A DNA stretch of 64,000 bases from Bacillota bacterium (GTDB lineage: Bacteria; Bacillota; Clostridia; Caldicoprobacterales; DTU083), in the NCBI GenBank assembly GCA_029549985.1, contig JAKPIB010000046.1, positions 25,801-89,800 of the forward strand, in the 5' to 3' direction. A model generated the notes under the pieces. That model was not told where the DNA came from. It saw only the letters and a program-made list of their open reading frames with translations, and did no database searches. How positions within the stretch are numbered: the stretch's first letter is position 1; each line of letters starts with the position of its first letter. Below, piece by piece: positions 17,240 through 25,921 of the stretch. The position numbers and the translations under genes were made by a program.

Positions 17240-17965
17240 GTGATGATAGCAAAGTTGGATAATGTCAACCCGGTAAAAGTAAAAATTGTCTACGAAGACA
17301 ATCATCTTCTGGCTGCAATAAAGCCTCCTAACATCCTATCACAAGCTGACCACACAGGCGATGCGGACATGCTGACCTTGCTGAAGGGCTACATTAAAGA
17401 AAAATATCAAAAACCCGGCAATGTTTTTCTCGGCCTGGTCCACAGGCTTGACAGGCCGGTAGGGGGTATAATGGTCTTTGCGCGGACTTCAAAAGCCGCT
17501 TCAAGATTGTCGGAACAGATCCGCGGCAGAAGCTTTGAGAAGCATTACCTGGCTGTGGTCATTGGCACCGGGCTGAAGCAGCGGGATAGACTCATCCACC
17601 ACCTGAAAAAAGACAGGACAGGCAATAAGGTTTATGTGGTCGACAGCAGGACCACAGGCTCCATGGAAGCTATTCTGGATTATGATCTACTGGCGGTCTC
17701 GGGCCGGCTGTCACTCATCAAGGTCAGACTTCTCACCGGCAGGCCTCACCAAATCCGTGTCCAGCTCCAGGCGATAGGCCATCCCCTATATGGTGACAGG
17801 CTGTATGGGCCTGATGAAAGAGGCCTTCACGCCTGCCCCATAGCCTTGTGGGCATACAGGCTGAAGTTCGAACACCCAACAAAAAAGGATATACTGGATT
17901 TGACGGCAGGACCGCCTGATGCATATCCCTGGAGCTTGTTCGACAGGAGTCTTTACAGCCTATGA
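17240..17965 (+). CDS. RluA-family pseudouridine synthase
   Basis: A 241-residue pseudouridine synthase of the RluA/RsuA superfamily. The catalytic aspartate lies in LVHRLDRPVGGIMVFART, and the RPHQIRVQL and HPLYGD segments are characteristic. It lacks the N-terminal S4 domain of longer RluD enzymes and starts directly with VYEDNHLLAAIKPPN. It isomerises uridine in rRNA or tRNA; the target site is unknown. Two adjacent ATGs (17240 and 17243) are possible. Its last codons overlap the end of the convergent aminotransferase gene by six bases. Confidence 0.88.
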   Translation: MMIAKLDNVNPVKVKIVYEDNHLLAAIKPPNILSQADHTGDADMLTLLKGYIKEKYQKPGNVFLGLVHRLDRPVGGIMVFARTSKAASRLSEQIRGRSFEKHYLAVVIGTGLKQRDRLIHHLKKDRTGNKVYVVDSRTTGSMEAILDYDLLAVSGRLSLIKVRLLTGRPHQIRVQLQAIGHPLYGDRLYGPDERGLHACPIALWAYRLKFEHPTKKDILDLTAGPPDAYPWSLFDRSLYSL

Positions 17966-19147
17966 CCGTCTGCAGTCCTCAATCAAGGCTTTGAAGGCGT
18001 CCAGGGACTTTTCGATCGTTTCCAGAGAAACACAGTAAGCGATCCTGAAATGACCGGGGCAGCCAAAGGCTGTGCCCGGCACGACCAGTATATTGTATTC
18101 AGCAGCTTGATTTACGAACTGTATATCATCCTCCATTGGTGATCTGGGGAAGAGGTAAAAGGCTCCCTGGGGTTTTACACATTCATAGCCCGCTTTGATA
18201 AGCTGATCATAAAGAATGTCCCTTCGTTCCTTATAGACATCGGGATCTACAGTCTCCTCCAGGGATCCTGCTACAACCCTTTGAAACAAAGCAGGAGCAT
18301 TGACGAAACCCAGGGCCCTGGTGGAGTAGACAAGCCCGCTCACCAGGAGGGTGGCTTCTCCCATGGCTGGGTTGACTGCGATCCAGCCTATCCGTTCGCC
18401 AGGCAGGGCAAGGGATTTGCTGCATGAAGTGACAGTTACCGAGTTCTCAAAGATTTTCATAATATTTGGAGCTTCAATGTTGTCAAACACTATGCTCGCA
18501 TAAGGCTCATCGGAGATAACCAGGATCCGGGTGCCATACTGGCGCTCCTTGGAATTGAGCAGATCGGCAATGCTTTTGAGTATACTTTCATTGTATACGA
18601 CCCCGGTTGGATTGTTAGGGGTATTCAGGATTATTGCCTTTGTTCTCGGGCTCAGCTTTTTTTCCAGTTCATCAAGATCAGGCATAAATGTAGCCGTGTT
18701 GCAGGTGGATATAACCGGTACCCCGCTGTGATTATCGATATAGGTTTTATACTCAGGAAAGTAGGGGGCAAATATAATGACCTCGTCACCGGGATCAAGT
18801 ATGGTTTTCAGTACTACGTTCAACCCACCTGCTGCGCCACAGGCCATGACGATATGTTCAGCCTTCAGGTCGATTCCGGTGTTTGCTTTGATATGAGCTG
18901 CTATCTTCTCCCGCACGCTTGCCAGGCCTGCATTGCTCATATATTTGTGCATACCGGGCAGCTTGCTGTCTGCAAGGCTTCTTAAAGCTATTTTTACACT
19001 TTCAGGAGGTTCAATGTCGGGGTTGCCCAATGAGAAGTCATAGACATTATCGATACCGTATTTTTGCCTGAGCCTTTCTCCCTTTTCGAACATATCCCTG
19101 ATCCAAGAGGATCCCTTAAGCCTGTCCGCTATGTTTTTTGCAAGCAT
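17960..19147 (-). CDS. PLP-dependent class I/II aminotransferase
   Basis: A 395-residue fold-type I aminotransferase of the aspartate aminotransferase group. Visible are SLGNPDIEPPESV near the N terminus, the substrate-binding NTPNNPTGVVYNE, the cofactor-binding DEPYASIVFD, and the PLP lysine in SCSKSLALPGERIGW. It transfers amino groups between an amino acid and a 2-oxoacid; the pair is not readable. The start is ATG 19147 with GGGAGGA upstream; the open frame extends further but without any RBS and into the promoter area of the next gene. Confidence 0.9.
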   Translation of the reverse strand: MLAKNIADRLKGSSWIRDMFEKGERLRQKYGIDNVYDFSLGNPDIEPPESVKIALRSLADSKLPGMHKYMSNAGLASVREKIAAHIKANTGIDLKAEHIVMACGAAGGLNVVLKTILDPGDEVIIFAPYFPEYKTYIDNHSGVPVISTCNTATFMPDLDELEKKLSPRTKAIILNTPNNPTGVVYNESILKSIADLLNSKERQYGTRILVISDEPYASIVFDNIEAPNIMKIFENSVTVTSCSKSLALPGERIGWIAVNPAMGEATLLVSGLVYSTRALGFVNAPALFQRVVAGSLEETVDPDVYKERRDILYDQLIKAGYECVKPQGAFYLFPRSPMEDDIQFVNQAAEYNILVVPGTAFGCPGHFRIAYCVSLETIEKSLDAFKALIEDCRRS

Positions 19148-19236
19148 GTTAGTTCCTCCCGTCGATTTTGATATATTATAGCATTTTATACCCCGGAATG
19201 ATACTAATGCTTGAATCGCATTACGTTGGCTTGTCC

Positions 19237-19265
19237 TTGTATGCGTCATGATGTTGTGGTAAAAT
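19237..19265 (+). promoter_or_regulatory. Probable extended -10 promoter of the GDT1-type gene
   Basis: TTGTAT (19237-19242), 17-base spacer ending in TGTGG, then TAAAAT (19260-19265). Transcription would begin near 19272, so an ATG there would be leaderless. This argues for a start further downstream. Confidence 0.45.
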
Positions 19266-19298
19266 GAAATAATGCTTTTTATCCATGTAAGAAAGCAA

Positions 19299-20432
19299 AT
19301 GAGAATGGAAATGAAGGGAAGCTTTGTGGAAGAATTTATCAAAGCCTTTATGCTGATATTCGTTGCTGAGATGGGGGACAAGACCCAGATCCTGGCTATG
19401 GCATTTGCAACCAGATACGCCGTAAAAAAGGTGCTCCTTGGCATTTTCATAGGGGCTTTACTAAATCACGGCCTCGCCGTACTGCTGGGAAGCTATTTAT
19501 CCAGGCTTATACCTGTTGACACCCTACAGATAATAGCCGGTTTTGCCTTAATAGGATTTTCATTATGGACGCTTCAAGCTGAAGATGAAAATGATGAAAA
19601 ACATGATGACATGAGCAAGCTGGGCCCGGTCGTGACGGTAGCCCTGGCTTTTTTTATCGGAGAGCTGGGCGACAAGACCCAACTTACAGCTATTACCATG
19701 GCTGCGGATGCCAAAGCCCCGATCGCGATACTGGCCGGGACAGCGCTAGGCATGGTCGTTACAGGAGGCCTGGGTATTTTTGTGGGAAGAAAGCTGGGCG
19801 ACAGACTGCCGGACCTTGCCATAAAGCTCATTGCATCAGTTGTCTTCCTGTTTTTCGGCATTACGAAGCTGTATAACAGCCTGCCGGGAAGATTCCTCAA
19901 ACCCCAGTATATGGTCCTGTTCGCAGCTTTCCTTATAACAATGCTTGTGATTTTGTCAAAGCCGGTCATTGCAAAACTTAGATCTGGTCATGAAACCGCT
20001 TTCAGGAGAGCATCCAGGGAGCTTTATGATTACTACAACCGCGTAAGCCATGACATGGATTGCATTTGTCTTGGTGAAGAAAACTGTGGCAGGTGTGAAG
20101 GGAGCAATTGCTTAGTTGGCTATACAAAATTCCTTGTAAGATCCTGCATCGATGGCGACATCTCCCGGTTGCAGATCCCTTTGAAGTCTGAGCCGGCACA
20201 AAAGCCCTTTAGCAGGGGCCAGGCCCTTCACAGCCTCATCCTTACCCTTGACCTGATCAAGGATGATCCCAACAACAGTAAATACAGGTATGCCAATGAA
20301 ATCAGAAAGAGCATGGAAAAGATCCTGTTTGGAAAGTGCATAGACCGTATCGACGACTGGGAGGAGTATAAGAAGACCATGATGGAAGCAGATGAGACGA
20401 TCGCTGCAGCCTTATCGGCTGAGGACCATTGA
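19299..20432 (+). CDS. GDT1/TMEM165 (UPF0016) cation transporter with extra C-terminal domain
   Basis: The first ~190 residues form two repeats of the UPF0016 family, each with the signature acidic motif (EMGDKTQ and ELGDKTQ) and six membrane segments in total. Family members export Mn2+ or exchange Ca2+/Mn2+ for protons. Unusually, about 170 more residues follow: a hydrophilic tail with a cysteine group (CICLGEENCGRCEGSNC) and a helical end. The start is uncertain: ATG 19299, 19305 or 19311 are all near GAATGG-like sites, and ATG 19272 coincides with the likely transcription start. Confidence 0.85.
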   Translation: MRMEMKGSFVEEFIKAFMLIFVAEMGDKTQILAMAFATRYAVKKVLLGIFIGALLNHGLAVLLGSYLSRLIPVDTLQIIAGFALIGFSLWTLQAEDENDEKHDDMSKLGPVVTVALAFFIGELGDKTQLTAITMAADAKAPIAILAGTALGMVVTGGLGIFVGRKLGDRLPDLAIKLIASVVFLFFGITKLYNSLPGRFLKPQYMVLFAAFLITMLVILSKPVIAKLRSGHETAFRRASRELYDYYNRVSHDMDCICLGEENCGRCEGSNCLVGYTKFLVRSCIDGDISRLQIPLKSEPAQKPFSRGQALHSLILTLDLIKDDPNNSKYRYANEIRKSMEKILFGKCIDRIDDWEEYKKTMMEADETIAAALSAEDH

Positions 20433-20452
20433 AAGTTTTTCGAAATCTCCTA

Positions 20453-20483
20453 TTGACATTGACGCAACGTAAAGGTTTATCAT
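20453..20483 (+). promoter_or_regulatory. MerR-type promoter with 19-bp spacer and operator
   Basis: TTGACA (20453-20458), 19-base spacer and TATCAT (20478-20483). The spacer carries the dyad TTGACG-CA-ACGTAAA (one mismatch). Long 19-20 bp spacers with a central dyad are the mark of promoters activated by MerR proteins through DNA untwisting. The next gene encodes such a protein, so autoregulation is likely. Confidence 0.65.
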
Positions 20484-20503
20484 ATTGACATGGGGTGATT
20501 CTG

Positions 20504-21274
20504 GTGGAATACACGGTGCAGAAGCTGAGCAGGCTTGCTGGTGTCAGCGCAAGGACCTTAAGGTATTACGATGAGATCGGCCTTTTGAAGCCGGCCAGGA
20601 TCAGTTCATCAGGATACCGCATATACGGAAGCAAAGAGGTCAACACCCTTCAACAGATCTTGTTTTACCGGGAGTTTGGTATACCCCTTGATGAGATCAA
20701 AAGAATACTCGATGCACCAGACTACAATAAGGCCAAGGCATTGAAGGAGCATCGCGAAAAGCTTATAAGCAAGAGGCGGCAATTGGACCTGCTGATCAGA
20801 AATGTAGAAAAAACCATAGCGGAAACGGAGGGCAGATTGATGATGACTGATAAAGAGAAGTTTGAAGGCTTTAAGAAGCAGTGCATACAGGAAAATGAGG
20901 AGAAATACGGCAGAGAGATCCGGGATAAGTATGGTGAGGAAGCAGTAGAAAGTTCAAACAGGAAATTCATGAACATGACCCAGGAGCAATACGAGGACTT
21001 TTGCAGGCTGGGAGAAGAGCTCCTGGAAACCCTGAAAAAAGCTTTTGCAACTGGCGATCCGGCGGGGGAAGAAGCCCAGAAGGCAGCAGACATGCATCGC
21101 CGCTGGCTTTTGTATACCTGGCCTTCCTATACAAAGGAAGCCCATGCCGGGCTTGCCCAAATGTATGTAGATGACGAAAGGTTCACCCAATACTATGATA
21201 AAATGCAGCCCGGACTGGCCGGATTCCTGAGGGATGCGGTATTTATATATACCGGCATGGACAAGCAACAGTGA
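20504..21274 (+). CDS. MerR-family regulator, TipA-like with TipAS ligand domain
   Basis: A 256-residue regulator. The N-terminal winged helix (EYTVQKLSRLAGVSARTLRYYDEIGLLKPARISSSGYRIYG) is classical MerR. A coiled coil follows at about 75-115. The C-terminal ~140 residues form a TipAS-type antibiotic-binding domain (QEQYEDFCRLGEELLETLKKAF, YVDDERFTQYYDKMQPG). Relatives (TipA, Mta) sense drugs or thiopeptides and activate multidrug exporters and themselves. GTG 20504 is chosen because GGGGTGA precedes it; GTG 20495 would add three residues. No exporter gene is adjacent. Confidence 0.88.
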   Translation: MEYTVQKLSRLAGVSARTLRYYDEIGLLKPARISSSGYRIYGSKEVNTLQQILFYREFGIPLDEIKRILDAPDYNKAKALKEHREKLISKRRQLDLLIRNVEKTIAETEGRLMMTDKEKFEGFKKQCIQENEEKYGREIRDKYGEEAVESSNRKFMNMTQEQYEDFCRLGEELLETLKKAFATGDPAGEEAQKAADMHRRWLLYTWPSYTKEAHAGLAQMYVDDERFTQYYDKMQPGLAGFLRDAVFIYTGMDKQQ

Positions 21275-21334
21275 AAACTCCTCACAAGCTGCCTGATACA
21301 CGCAACGAAGCTGCTTGATGCATGTGTGTAACTG

Positions 21335-21365
21335 CCTGCCGCATAATAGGCGGCAGGTTTTGTTA
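21335..21365 (+). terminator. Terminator of the merR-like gene
   Basis: CCTGCCGC (21335-21342) / GCGGCAGG (21350-21357), 7-base loop, followed by TTTTGTT. Confidence 0.8.
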
Positions 21366-21455
21366 TGTGACTTGTTGCATATGGGTGCATATGGGTATAT
21401 ACTTTTGTAGGTCAGTTATTAGCTGAGATAGATATCAGAAGAGGTGAAACAAGTA

Positions 21456-22172
21456 GTGGAACCGGGGAAAACAGTGAATGCAGCAGGATACCTGTATGAT
21501 ACCCATGTGCATACCAGCCAGGGTAGCGCCTGCGGCAGGAATACAGGAGCAGAAATGGTGAGAGCGTATGCAGAAGCAGGCTACGCCGGCATTATAATCA
21601 CAGACCATTTTTTCAATGGCAACACCGCTGTTCCGTTGGACCTGCCCTGGGAGCAAAGAGTGGAGCTTTTCGTGAAGGGCTATGAGGATGCATTGGAGGA
21701 AGGTAACCGGATCGGCTTTCAGGTCTTTCTGGGATGGGAATATGCATATAAGGGGACTGAATTTCTGACCTATGGCCTTGACAAGGAGTTTCTCCTGAGC
21801 CATCCTGATATGCTGTCCTGGAGCCTTGAGAAATACCTGACCATATCCAGGGCTTCAGGCGGCTTCATATCTCATGCGCACCCGTTCAGAGAGGCCCCGT
21901 ATATAGGTGAAATACGTTTATACCCGGAGTATGTCGATTCTGTAGAGGTCATCAATACAAGCCATGCTGTCCCCGAGTACGACATGAAGGCATTCGATTA
22001 TGCAAAACGAAATTCATTGCTTATGACCTCAGGCTCCGACGCCCACCGAATCGATCATATCAAGGGCGGAGGGCTTGTATTTCCGCACCGCTTAAGTTCG
22101 ATCCAGGATTTCATAGATAGTATAAGGGCCGGGGACTACAGCTTGTCTGACCGACATATGTTAAACTCTTAA
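21456..22172 (+). CDS. PHP-domain metal-dependent phosphoesterase
   Basis: A 238-residue PHP-family protein. The four metal-binding motifs are present in order: DTHVHTSQGSACGRN, ITDHFF, SHAHPFR and SGSDAH. Relatives include TrpH/YciV-type nucleotidases and histidinol phosphatases; the substrate cannot be read. GTG 21456 is chosen since GAGGTGA (21441-21446) lies 9 bases upstream; an in-frame GTG inside that site (21444) is less likely. Confidence 0.82.
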   Translation: MEPGKTVNAAGYLYDTHVHTSQGSACGRNTGAEMVRAYAEAGYAGIIITDHFFNGNTAVPLDLPWEQRVELFVKGYEDALEEGNRIGFQVFLGWEYAYKGTEFLTYGLDKEFLLSHPDMLSWSLEKYLTISRASGGFISHAHPFREAPYIGEIRLYPEYVDSVEVINTSHAVPEYDMKAFDYAKRNSLLMTSGSDAHRIDHIKGGGLVFPHRLSSIQDFIDSIRAGDYSLSDRHMLNS

Positions 22173-22310
22173 CGTTATACCGTTTCTGATTGATACAAAT
22201 ATGACAAAATCAGATAAAGATTCGGCTTCTGAGAAGCTAGGTCATTTAGTTTGCACCGATAAATAAACACAAGAAATACAACGATAAGCCATTTATTTTT
22301 TATCAAGTAA

Positions 22311-22339
22311 TTGTCTAATTCTAAGCAATATGGTACAAT
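22311..22339 (+). promoter_or_regulatory. Promoter of the tandem-domain lipoprotein
   Basis: TTGTCT (22311-22316), 17-base spacer and TACAAT (22334-22339) with TGG before it (extended -10). The gene starts 54 bases later behind GGAGGG. Confidence 0.65.
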
Positions 22340-22393
22340 TATTAGCGTTATAAATCAATCAACAATCTATATATACATTATGGAGGGTTTGTT

Positions 22394-23437
22394 ATGAAAA
22401 AACTTCTGTCAGTTGCATTAGTGATAATGCTGGTTGCCTCAGTATTTGCCGGCTGCTCCAAGCCTCAGGTTGCAACCGAAGGCATCGTAAAGATCGGTCT
22501 TGGACATGTTACTTCTATAGCCAGCTCCAAGAGCCTTGACGGTGAGCAGCTGCCTGTTGGTCAGGTAGATACCACCATGGTCGTTGTTGCTCTAGACAAG
22601 GACAACAAAGTAGTCAAGGTAAAGATCGATACTGCCCAGACCAAGGTCAACTTTGACGCTGATCTGAAATTGACATCCAATCCTGCTGATGAGTACAAAA
22701 CCAAGGTTGAGCTTGGAGATACATACGGCATGAAGGGCCGTTCAGGCATTGGCAAGGAATGGTATGAGCAGATCGCTGAGCTTGAAAAATGGATGGTCGG
22801 CAAGACTATCGATGAGATCAAGAACATGAAGACAAAGGAAAGAGATGCTAGCCACCCTGCAGTTCCTGATGTAGCCGAGCTTACATCCAAGGTTACAATA
22901 ACCGTACAGGATTACATCAATGCAGTTGTAGAGGCCGCTGAAAATGCTGTTGCAGTCCAGCCCGGTGCAGAGAAGGTCGGCCTTGGGCAGAACATCTCCA
23001 TAGCCAGCTCAAAAGGCAAAGACGGTGACCAGCTCCCTGTAGCCCAGGTAGATACCGTTATGGCCGGTGTTGCTTTTGACAAGGACGGCAAGATAGTAGG
23101 CGTTGTAATCGATACAGCCCAGACAAAGGTCAACTTTGATGCAGACGGCAAAGTCACATCCAACTTCAATGAGCCGATCCTGACCAAGAAAGAGCGTGGC
23201 AACGATTACGGTATGAAGAGCCGTTCAGGCATTGGCAAGGAATGGTTCGAGCAGATAGCCGAGCTTGAAAAATGGATGGTCGGCAAGACTGCTCAAGAAG
23301 TCCAGAACATGAAGACAAAAGAAAAGGATGCTTCCCATCCTGCAGTTCCGGATGTAGCAGAGCTGACATCCAAGGTGACCATCACCGTACAGGACTATAT
23401 CGAAGCAGTTGTTGAGGCTAACCAAAACGCAAAATAA
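22394..23437 (+). CDS. Lipoprotein with two tandem FMN-binding-like domains
   Basis: A 347-residue lipoprotein (lipobox VFAGC, Cys21) made almost wholly of two copies of a ~155-residue domain (about 34-188 and 195-345), offset by 161 residues. Each copy runs GLG..SIASSK..DG.QLPV.QVDT, then DTAQTKVNFDAD, GRSGIGKEW.EQIAELEKWMVGKT, and ends PDVAELTSKVTITVQDYI.AVVEA. The final block resembles the FMN-binding-domain end (DVxSGATxTS..), but the SGAT covalent flavin motif is replaced by AELTSKVT. An ApbE flavin transferase gene follows, so a surface flavoprotein role is plausible but unproved. DNA identity between copies suggests fairly recent duplication or conversion. Substrate or electron partner unknown. 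Confidence 0.75.
   Translation: MKKLLSVALVIMLVASVFAGCSKPQVATEGIVKIGLGHVTSIASSKSLDGEQLPVGQVDTTMVVVALDKDNKVVKVKIDTAQTKVNFDADLKLTSNPADEYKTKVELGDTYGMKGRSGIGKEWYEQIAELEKWMVGKTIDEIKNMKTKERDASHPAVPDVAELTSKVTITVQDYINAVVEAAENAVAVQPGAEKVGLGQNISIASSKGKDGDQLPVAQVDTVMAGVAFDKDGKIVGVVIDTAQTKVNFDADGKVTSNFNEPILTKKERGNDYGMKSRSGIGKEWFEQIAELEKWMVGKTAQEVQNMKTKEKDASHPAVPDVAELTSKVTITVQDYIEAVVEANQNAK
22738..23304 (+). repeat. Internal tandem duplication within the lipoprotein gene
   Basis: A stretch beginning at 22738 recurs nearly unchanged 483 bases later at 23221: first 25 bases identical, then long identical runs to the GGCAAGACT at 22799 and 23282. The spacing is exactly 161 codons, so the whole domain is repeated in frame. 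Confidence 0.8.
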
Positions 23438-23451
23438 CACTTAAGGCAGAA

Positions 23452-23484
23452 AACTCCTCCGCATGTCCGGGGGAGTTTTTTTAT
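23452..23484 (+). terminator. Terminator between lipoprotein and apbE
   Basis: AACTCCTCCG (23452-23461) pairs with CGGGGGAGTT (23468-23477), one G-T pair, and is followed by a long T run. It would reduce read-through into apbE. Confidence 0.8.
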
Positions 23485-23536
23485 TTTGCAATTGTTGCCC
23501 GGCATGATATTTGCTATTATATTAGCGGGTGATTAT

Positions 23537-24616
23537 ATGAGAAAAATACTTTATGGCGCATTAGCCCTGGCGCTGATCGGTTTTATTGTGTCCGGCTGCA
23601 ACAGCGGTTACCAGAAATACAGCGCCGTTTTTTTTGACACATTTGATACGGCTGTTCAGCTTGTTGCGTACACCAGGAACGAAGCTGAGTTTGATATGTA
23701 CTTTGAAAAAGCAAAGGAAAGATTCATGGAGCTGCACAAGCTCTTTGATAAATATCATGAGTACGAGGGCATAAACAATATAAAGACAATCAATGACAAT
23801 GCCGGGATCAAGCCGGTTAAGGTCAGCCAGGAAATCATTGACCTTATACTTTTCTGCAAGGAATGGTACGAGAAAACCGGGGGAAGAACAAATATCGCCA
23901 TGGGGCCGGTACTTGAGATCTGGCACCAGTACAGGGAGGATGCTGAATATGACCCTGCCAATGCTCAGGTTCCGCCTATGGACAAGCTTGTTGAGGCATC
24001 AAAGCATACCGATATCAACAAGGTCATTGTAAATAAGGAGGAGAGCACGGTCTATCTGGCGGATAAGGGCATGTCTCTGGACGTCGGTGCAGTAGCCAAG
24101 GGTTATGCTACTAAGCTTGTGATCAGTGAACTGGCAGCGCAGGGATTGGAATCTGCCATTTTAAGCCCCGGCGGCAATATCCACGCCCTAGGCAAGCCTT
24201 TGGACGGCATAAGGGAAAAATGGGGAATCGGCATCCAGGACCCGGATAAGGCAGTGGTGGAGGATGAGGAGAATATACTCGATGTCGTTTTCATCAACGA
24301 TGCTTCCGTTGTGACCAGTGGCGATTATCAAAGGTACTATATCGTTGATGGGAAAACGTATCATCACCTGATAGACCCTGAGACCCTGATGCCGGCAGAA
24401 TATTTTCGGTCTGTAACTATCATAACAAAGGATTCTGGCGTGGCAGACTTCCTGTCTACGACAGTTTTTCTAATGCCCCTTGAGGAGGGTATGGCCCTGA
24501 TAGACAGTCTGGAAGACACAGAAGCCTACTGGGTATTGAGGGATAGATCCACAGTAATATCCGACGGCCTTAAATACATGCTCAGGAGCCATGGGGCAAC
24601 AGGCGGGAAGAAATGA
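23537..24616 (+). CDS. apbE: FAD:protein FMN transferase, ApbE-like lipoprotein
   Basis: A 359-residue ApbE-family lipoprotein (lipobox IVSGC, Cys21). Family blocks are clear: the FFDTFDT start, LDVGAVAKGYATKL (metal/FAD site), SPGGNIHALG, VTSGDYQRYY and YHHLIDPETLMPA. ApbE covalently attaches FMN from FAD to a Thr/Ser of secreted FMN-binding domains, as in Rnf, Nqr and extracellular electron-transfer flavoproteins. The start ATG 23537 follows GCGGGTGAT; the longer open frame has no RBS. The immediate upstream lipoprotein with two FMN-binding-like domains is a candidate target. Confidence 0.92.
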   Translation: MRKILYGALALALIGFIVSGCNSGYQKYSAVFFDTFDTAVQLVAYTRNEAEFDMYFEKAKERFMELHKLFDKYHEYEGINNIKTINDNAGIKPVKVSQEIIDLILFCKEWYEKTGGRTNIAMGPVLEIWHQYREDAEYDPANAQVPPMDKLVEASKHTDINKVIVNKEESTVYLADKGMSLDVGAVAKGYATKLVISELAAQGLESAILSPGGNIHALGKPLDGIREKWGIGIQDPDKAVVEDEENILDVVFINDASVVTSGDYQRYYIVDGKTYHHLIDPETLMPAEYFRSVTIITKDSGVADFLSTTVFLMPLEEGMALIDSLEDTEAYWVLRDRSTVISDGLKYMLRSHGATGGKK

Positions 24617-24622
24617 TTTTTG

Positions 24623-24652
24623 TTGATATGTCCATGCATATAGGTTTATAAA
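24623..24652 (+). promoter_or_regulatory. Probable promoter of the alcohol dehydrogenase
   Basis: TTGATA (24623-24628), 18-base spacer, TATAAA (24647-24652), then a 30-base leader with GGAGGG before ATG 24683. Confidence 0.5.
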
Positions 24653-24682
24653 TATAAGAGCAAGAAACGGAGGGAACAGATC

Positions 24683-25855
24683 ATGAACAATTTTACGTTT
24701 TATAATCCTACAAGGATCATTTTCGGCAAAGGTACGGAGACAAGGGTCGGAATAGAGACTGCAAAGTACAGCAAAAGAGTATTGCTGGTCTATGGCGGTG
24801 GAAGCATCAGGAAAAGCGGATTATATGACAAGGTGACAGCTTCCTTGAAGGAACATGGCATTTTATTTATGGAGCTCTCCGGTGTTGTGCCCAACCCGCG
24901 GGTAAGCCTTGTCAGGGAAGGGATCAGGCTCTGCAGGGAAAACAAGCTGGATTTTATTCTGGCAGTCGGCGGCGGAAGCGTCATAGATACTGCCAAGGGC
25001 ATTGCCATAGGTGTACCCTATCAGGGAGATGTATGGGATTTCTATGATGGCAAAGCGCAAATAAAAGAATCCCTGCCTGTAGGTGTAATACTGACGATAC
25101 CGGCCGCCGGAAGCGAATCAAGTACAAGCTCGGTGTTGACCAATGAAGACGGCTGGTATAAAAAGGGCACGGGAAGCGACCTTATGAGGCCGAAGTTTGC
25201 CATACTCAATCCTGAGCTTACATATACCCTGCCCCCATATCAGACGGCATGCGGGGCTGCTGATATAATGGCCCATGTAATGGAACGCTATTTCACCAAT
25301 ACACAGGATGTAGATTTTACCGACCGCTTGTGCGAGGCAACCCTTAAAACCATTATAGCCAATGTACCGCTGGCCATAGCTGAACCGGACAACTATGCAG
25401 CGCGGGCAGAAGTCATGTGGGCAGGGACGATCGCTCACAATGACCTCCTGGGGACAGGCAGAGACCAGGATTGGGCTTCCCATAAAATAGAGCATGAGCT
25501 GAGCGCTATATATGATGTTGCCCATGGCGCAGGTCTGGCTGTGGTGTTTCCGGCATGGATGAAATATGTGTACAAGCATAATATTCAAAGATTTGTGCAG
25601 TTTGCGGTAAGGGTATGGGATGTAGATCAGGGTTTTGCCAATCCTGAACGCACAGCCCTTGCGGGGATCGAACGCCTGAAGGAATTTTTCCGCCGTATAG
25701 GACTGCCTGTAACCCTGGAAGAGCTCGGTGTCAGGGATGACCGGTATGAGGAAATGGCAGACAAGTGCACAATGGGTGATACTTTTGAGATAGGCGGCCT
25801 GGTGAAGCTTAAGAAGAAGGATGTAATTGAGATCTACAAGCTGGCAAGGGCATAA
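24683..25855 (+). CDS. Iron-containing alcohol dehydrogenase (BdhA/YqhD-like)
   Basis: A 390-residue group III alcohol dehydrogenase. It has the nucleotide-binding AVGGGSVIDTAKGIA (about residues 94-108) and the metal-ligand region ending in HKIEHELSAIYDVAHGAGLAVVFPAW, with the conserved histidines. It resembles clostridial NAD(P)H-dependent butanol dehydrogenases, which reduce aldehydes to alcohols in fermentation. Cofactor preference is not certain. It is monocistronic, between a promoter at 24623 and a hairpin at 25862. Confidence 0.92.
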   Translation: MNNFTFYNPTRIIFGKGTETRVGIETAKYSKRVLLVYGGGSIRKSGLYDKVTASLKEHGILFMELSGVVPNPRVSLVREGIRLCRENKLDFILAVGGGSVIDTAKGIAIGVPYQGDVWDFYDGKAQIKESLPVGVILTIPAAGSESSTSSVLTNEDGWYKKGTGSDLMRPKFAILNPELTYTLPPYQTACGAADIMAHVMERYFTNTQDVDFTDRLCEATLKTIIANVPLAIAEPDNYAARAEVMWAGTIAHNDLLGTGRDQDWASHKIEHELSAIYDVAHGAGLAVVFPAWMKYVYKHNIQRFVQFAVRVWDVDQGFANPERTALAGIERLKEFFRRIGLPVTLEELGVRDDRYEEMADKCTMGDTFEIGGLVKLKKKDVIEIYKLARA

Positions 25856-25861
25856 TAGAAT

Positions 25862-25899
25862 AAAGCAGCATTTTTTCCATATGGTGAAGATGCTGCTTT
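25862..25899. terminator. Hairpin between adh and the araC-like gene
   Basis: AAAGCAGCAT (25862-25871) and ATGCTGCTTT (25890-25899) form a perfect 10-bp stem with an 18-base loop. The U-tract is weak on both sides. It could end both convergent genes. Confidence 0.5.
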
Positions 25900-25921
25900 C
25901 ATATTATGCGATTATTCAAGT

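Noticed and set aside
22500..23430. Direct repeats that might suggest a CRISPR or mobile element
   Set aside because: The repeats are in-frame domain copies of 161 codons within one lipoprotein gene, without regular short spacers or transposase.
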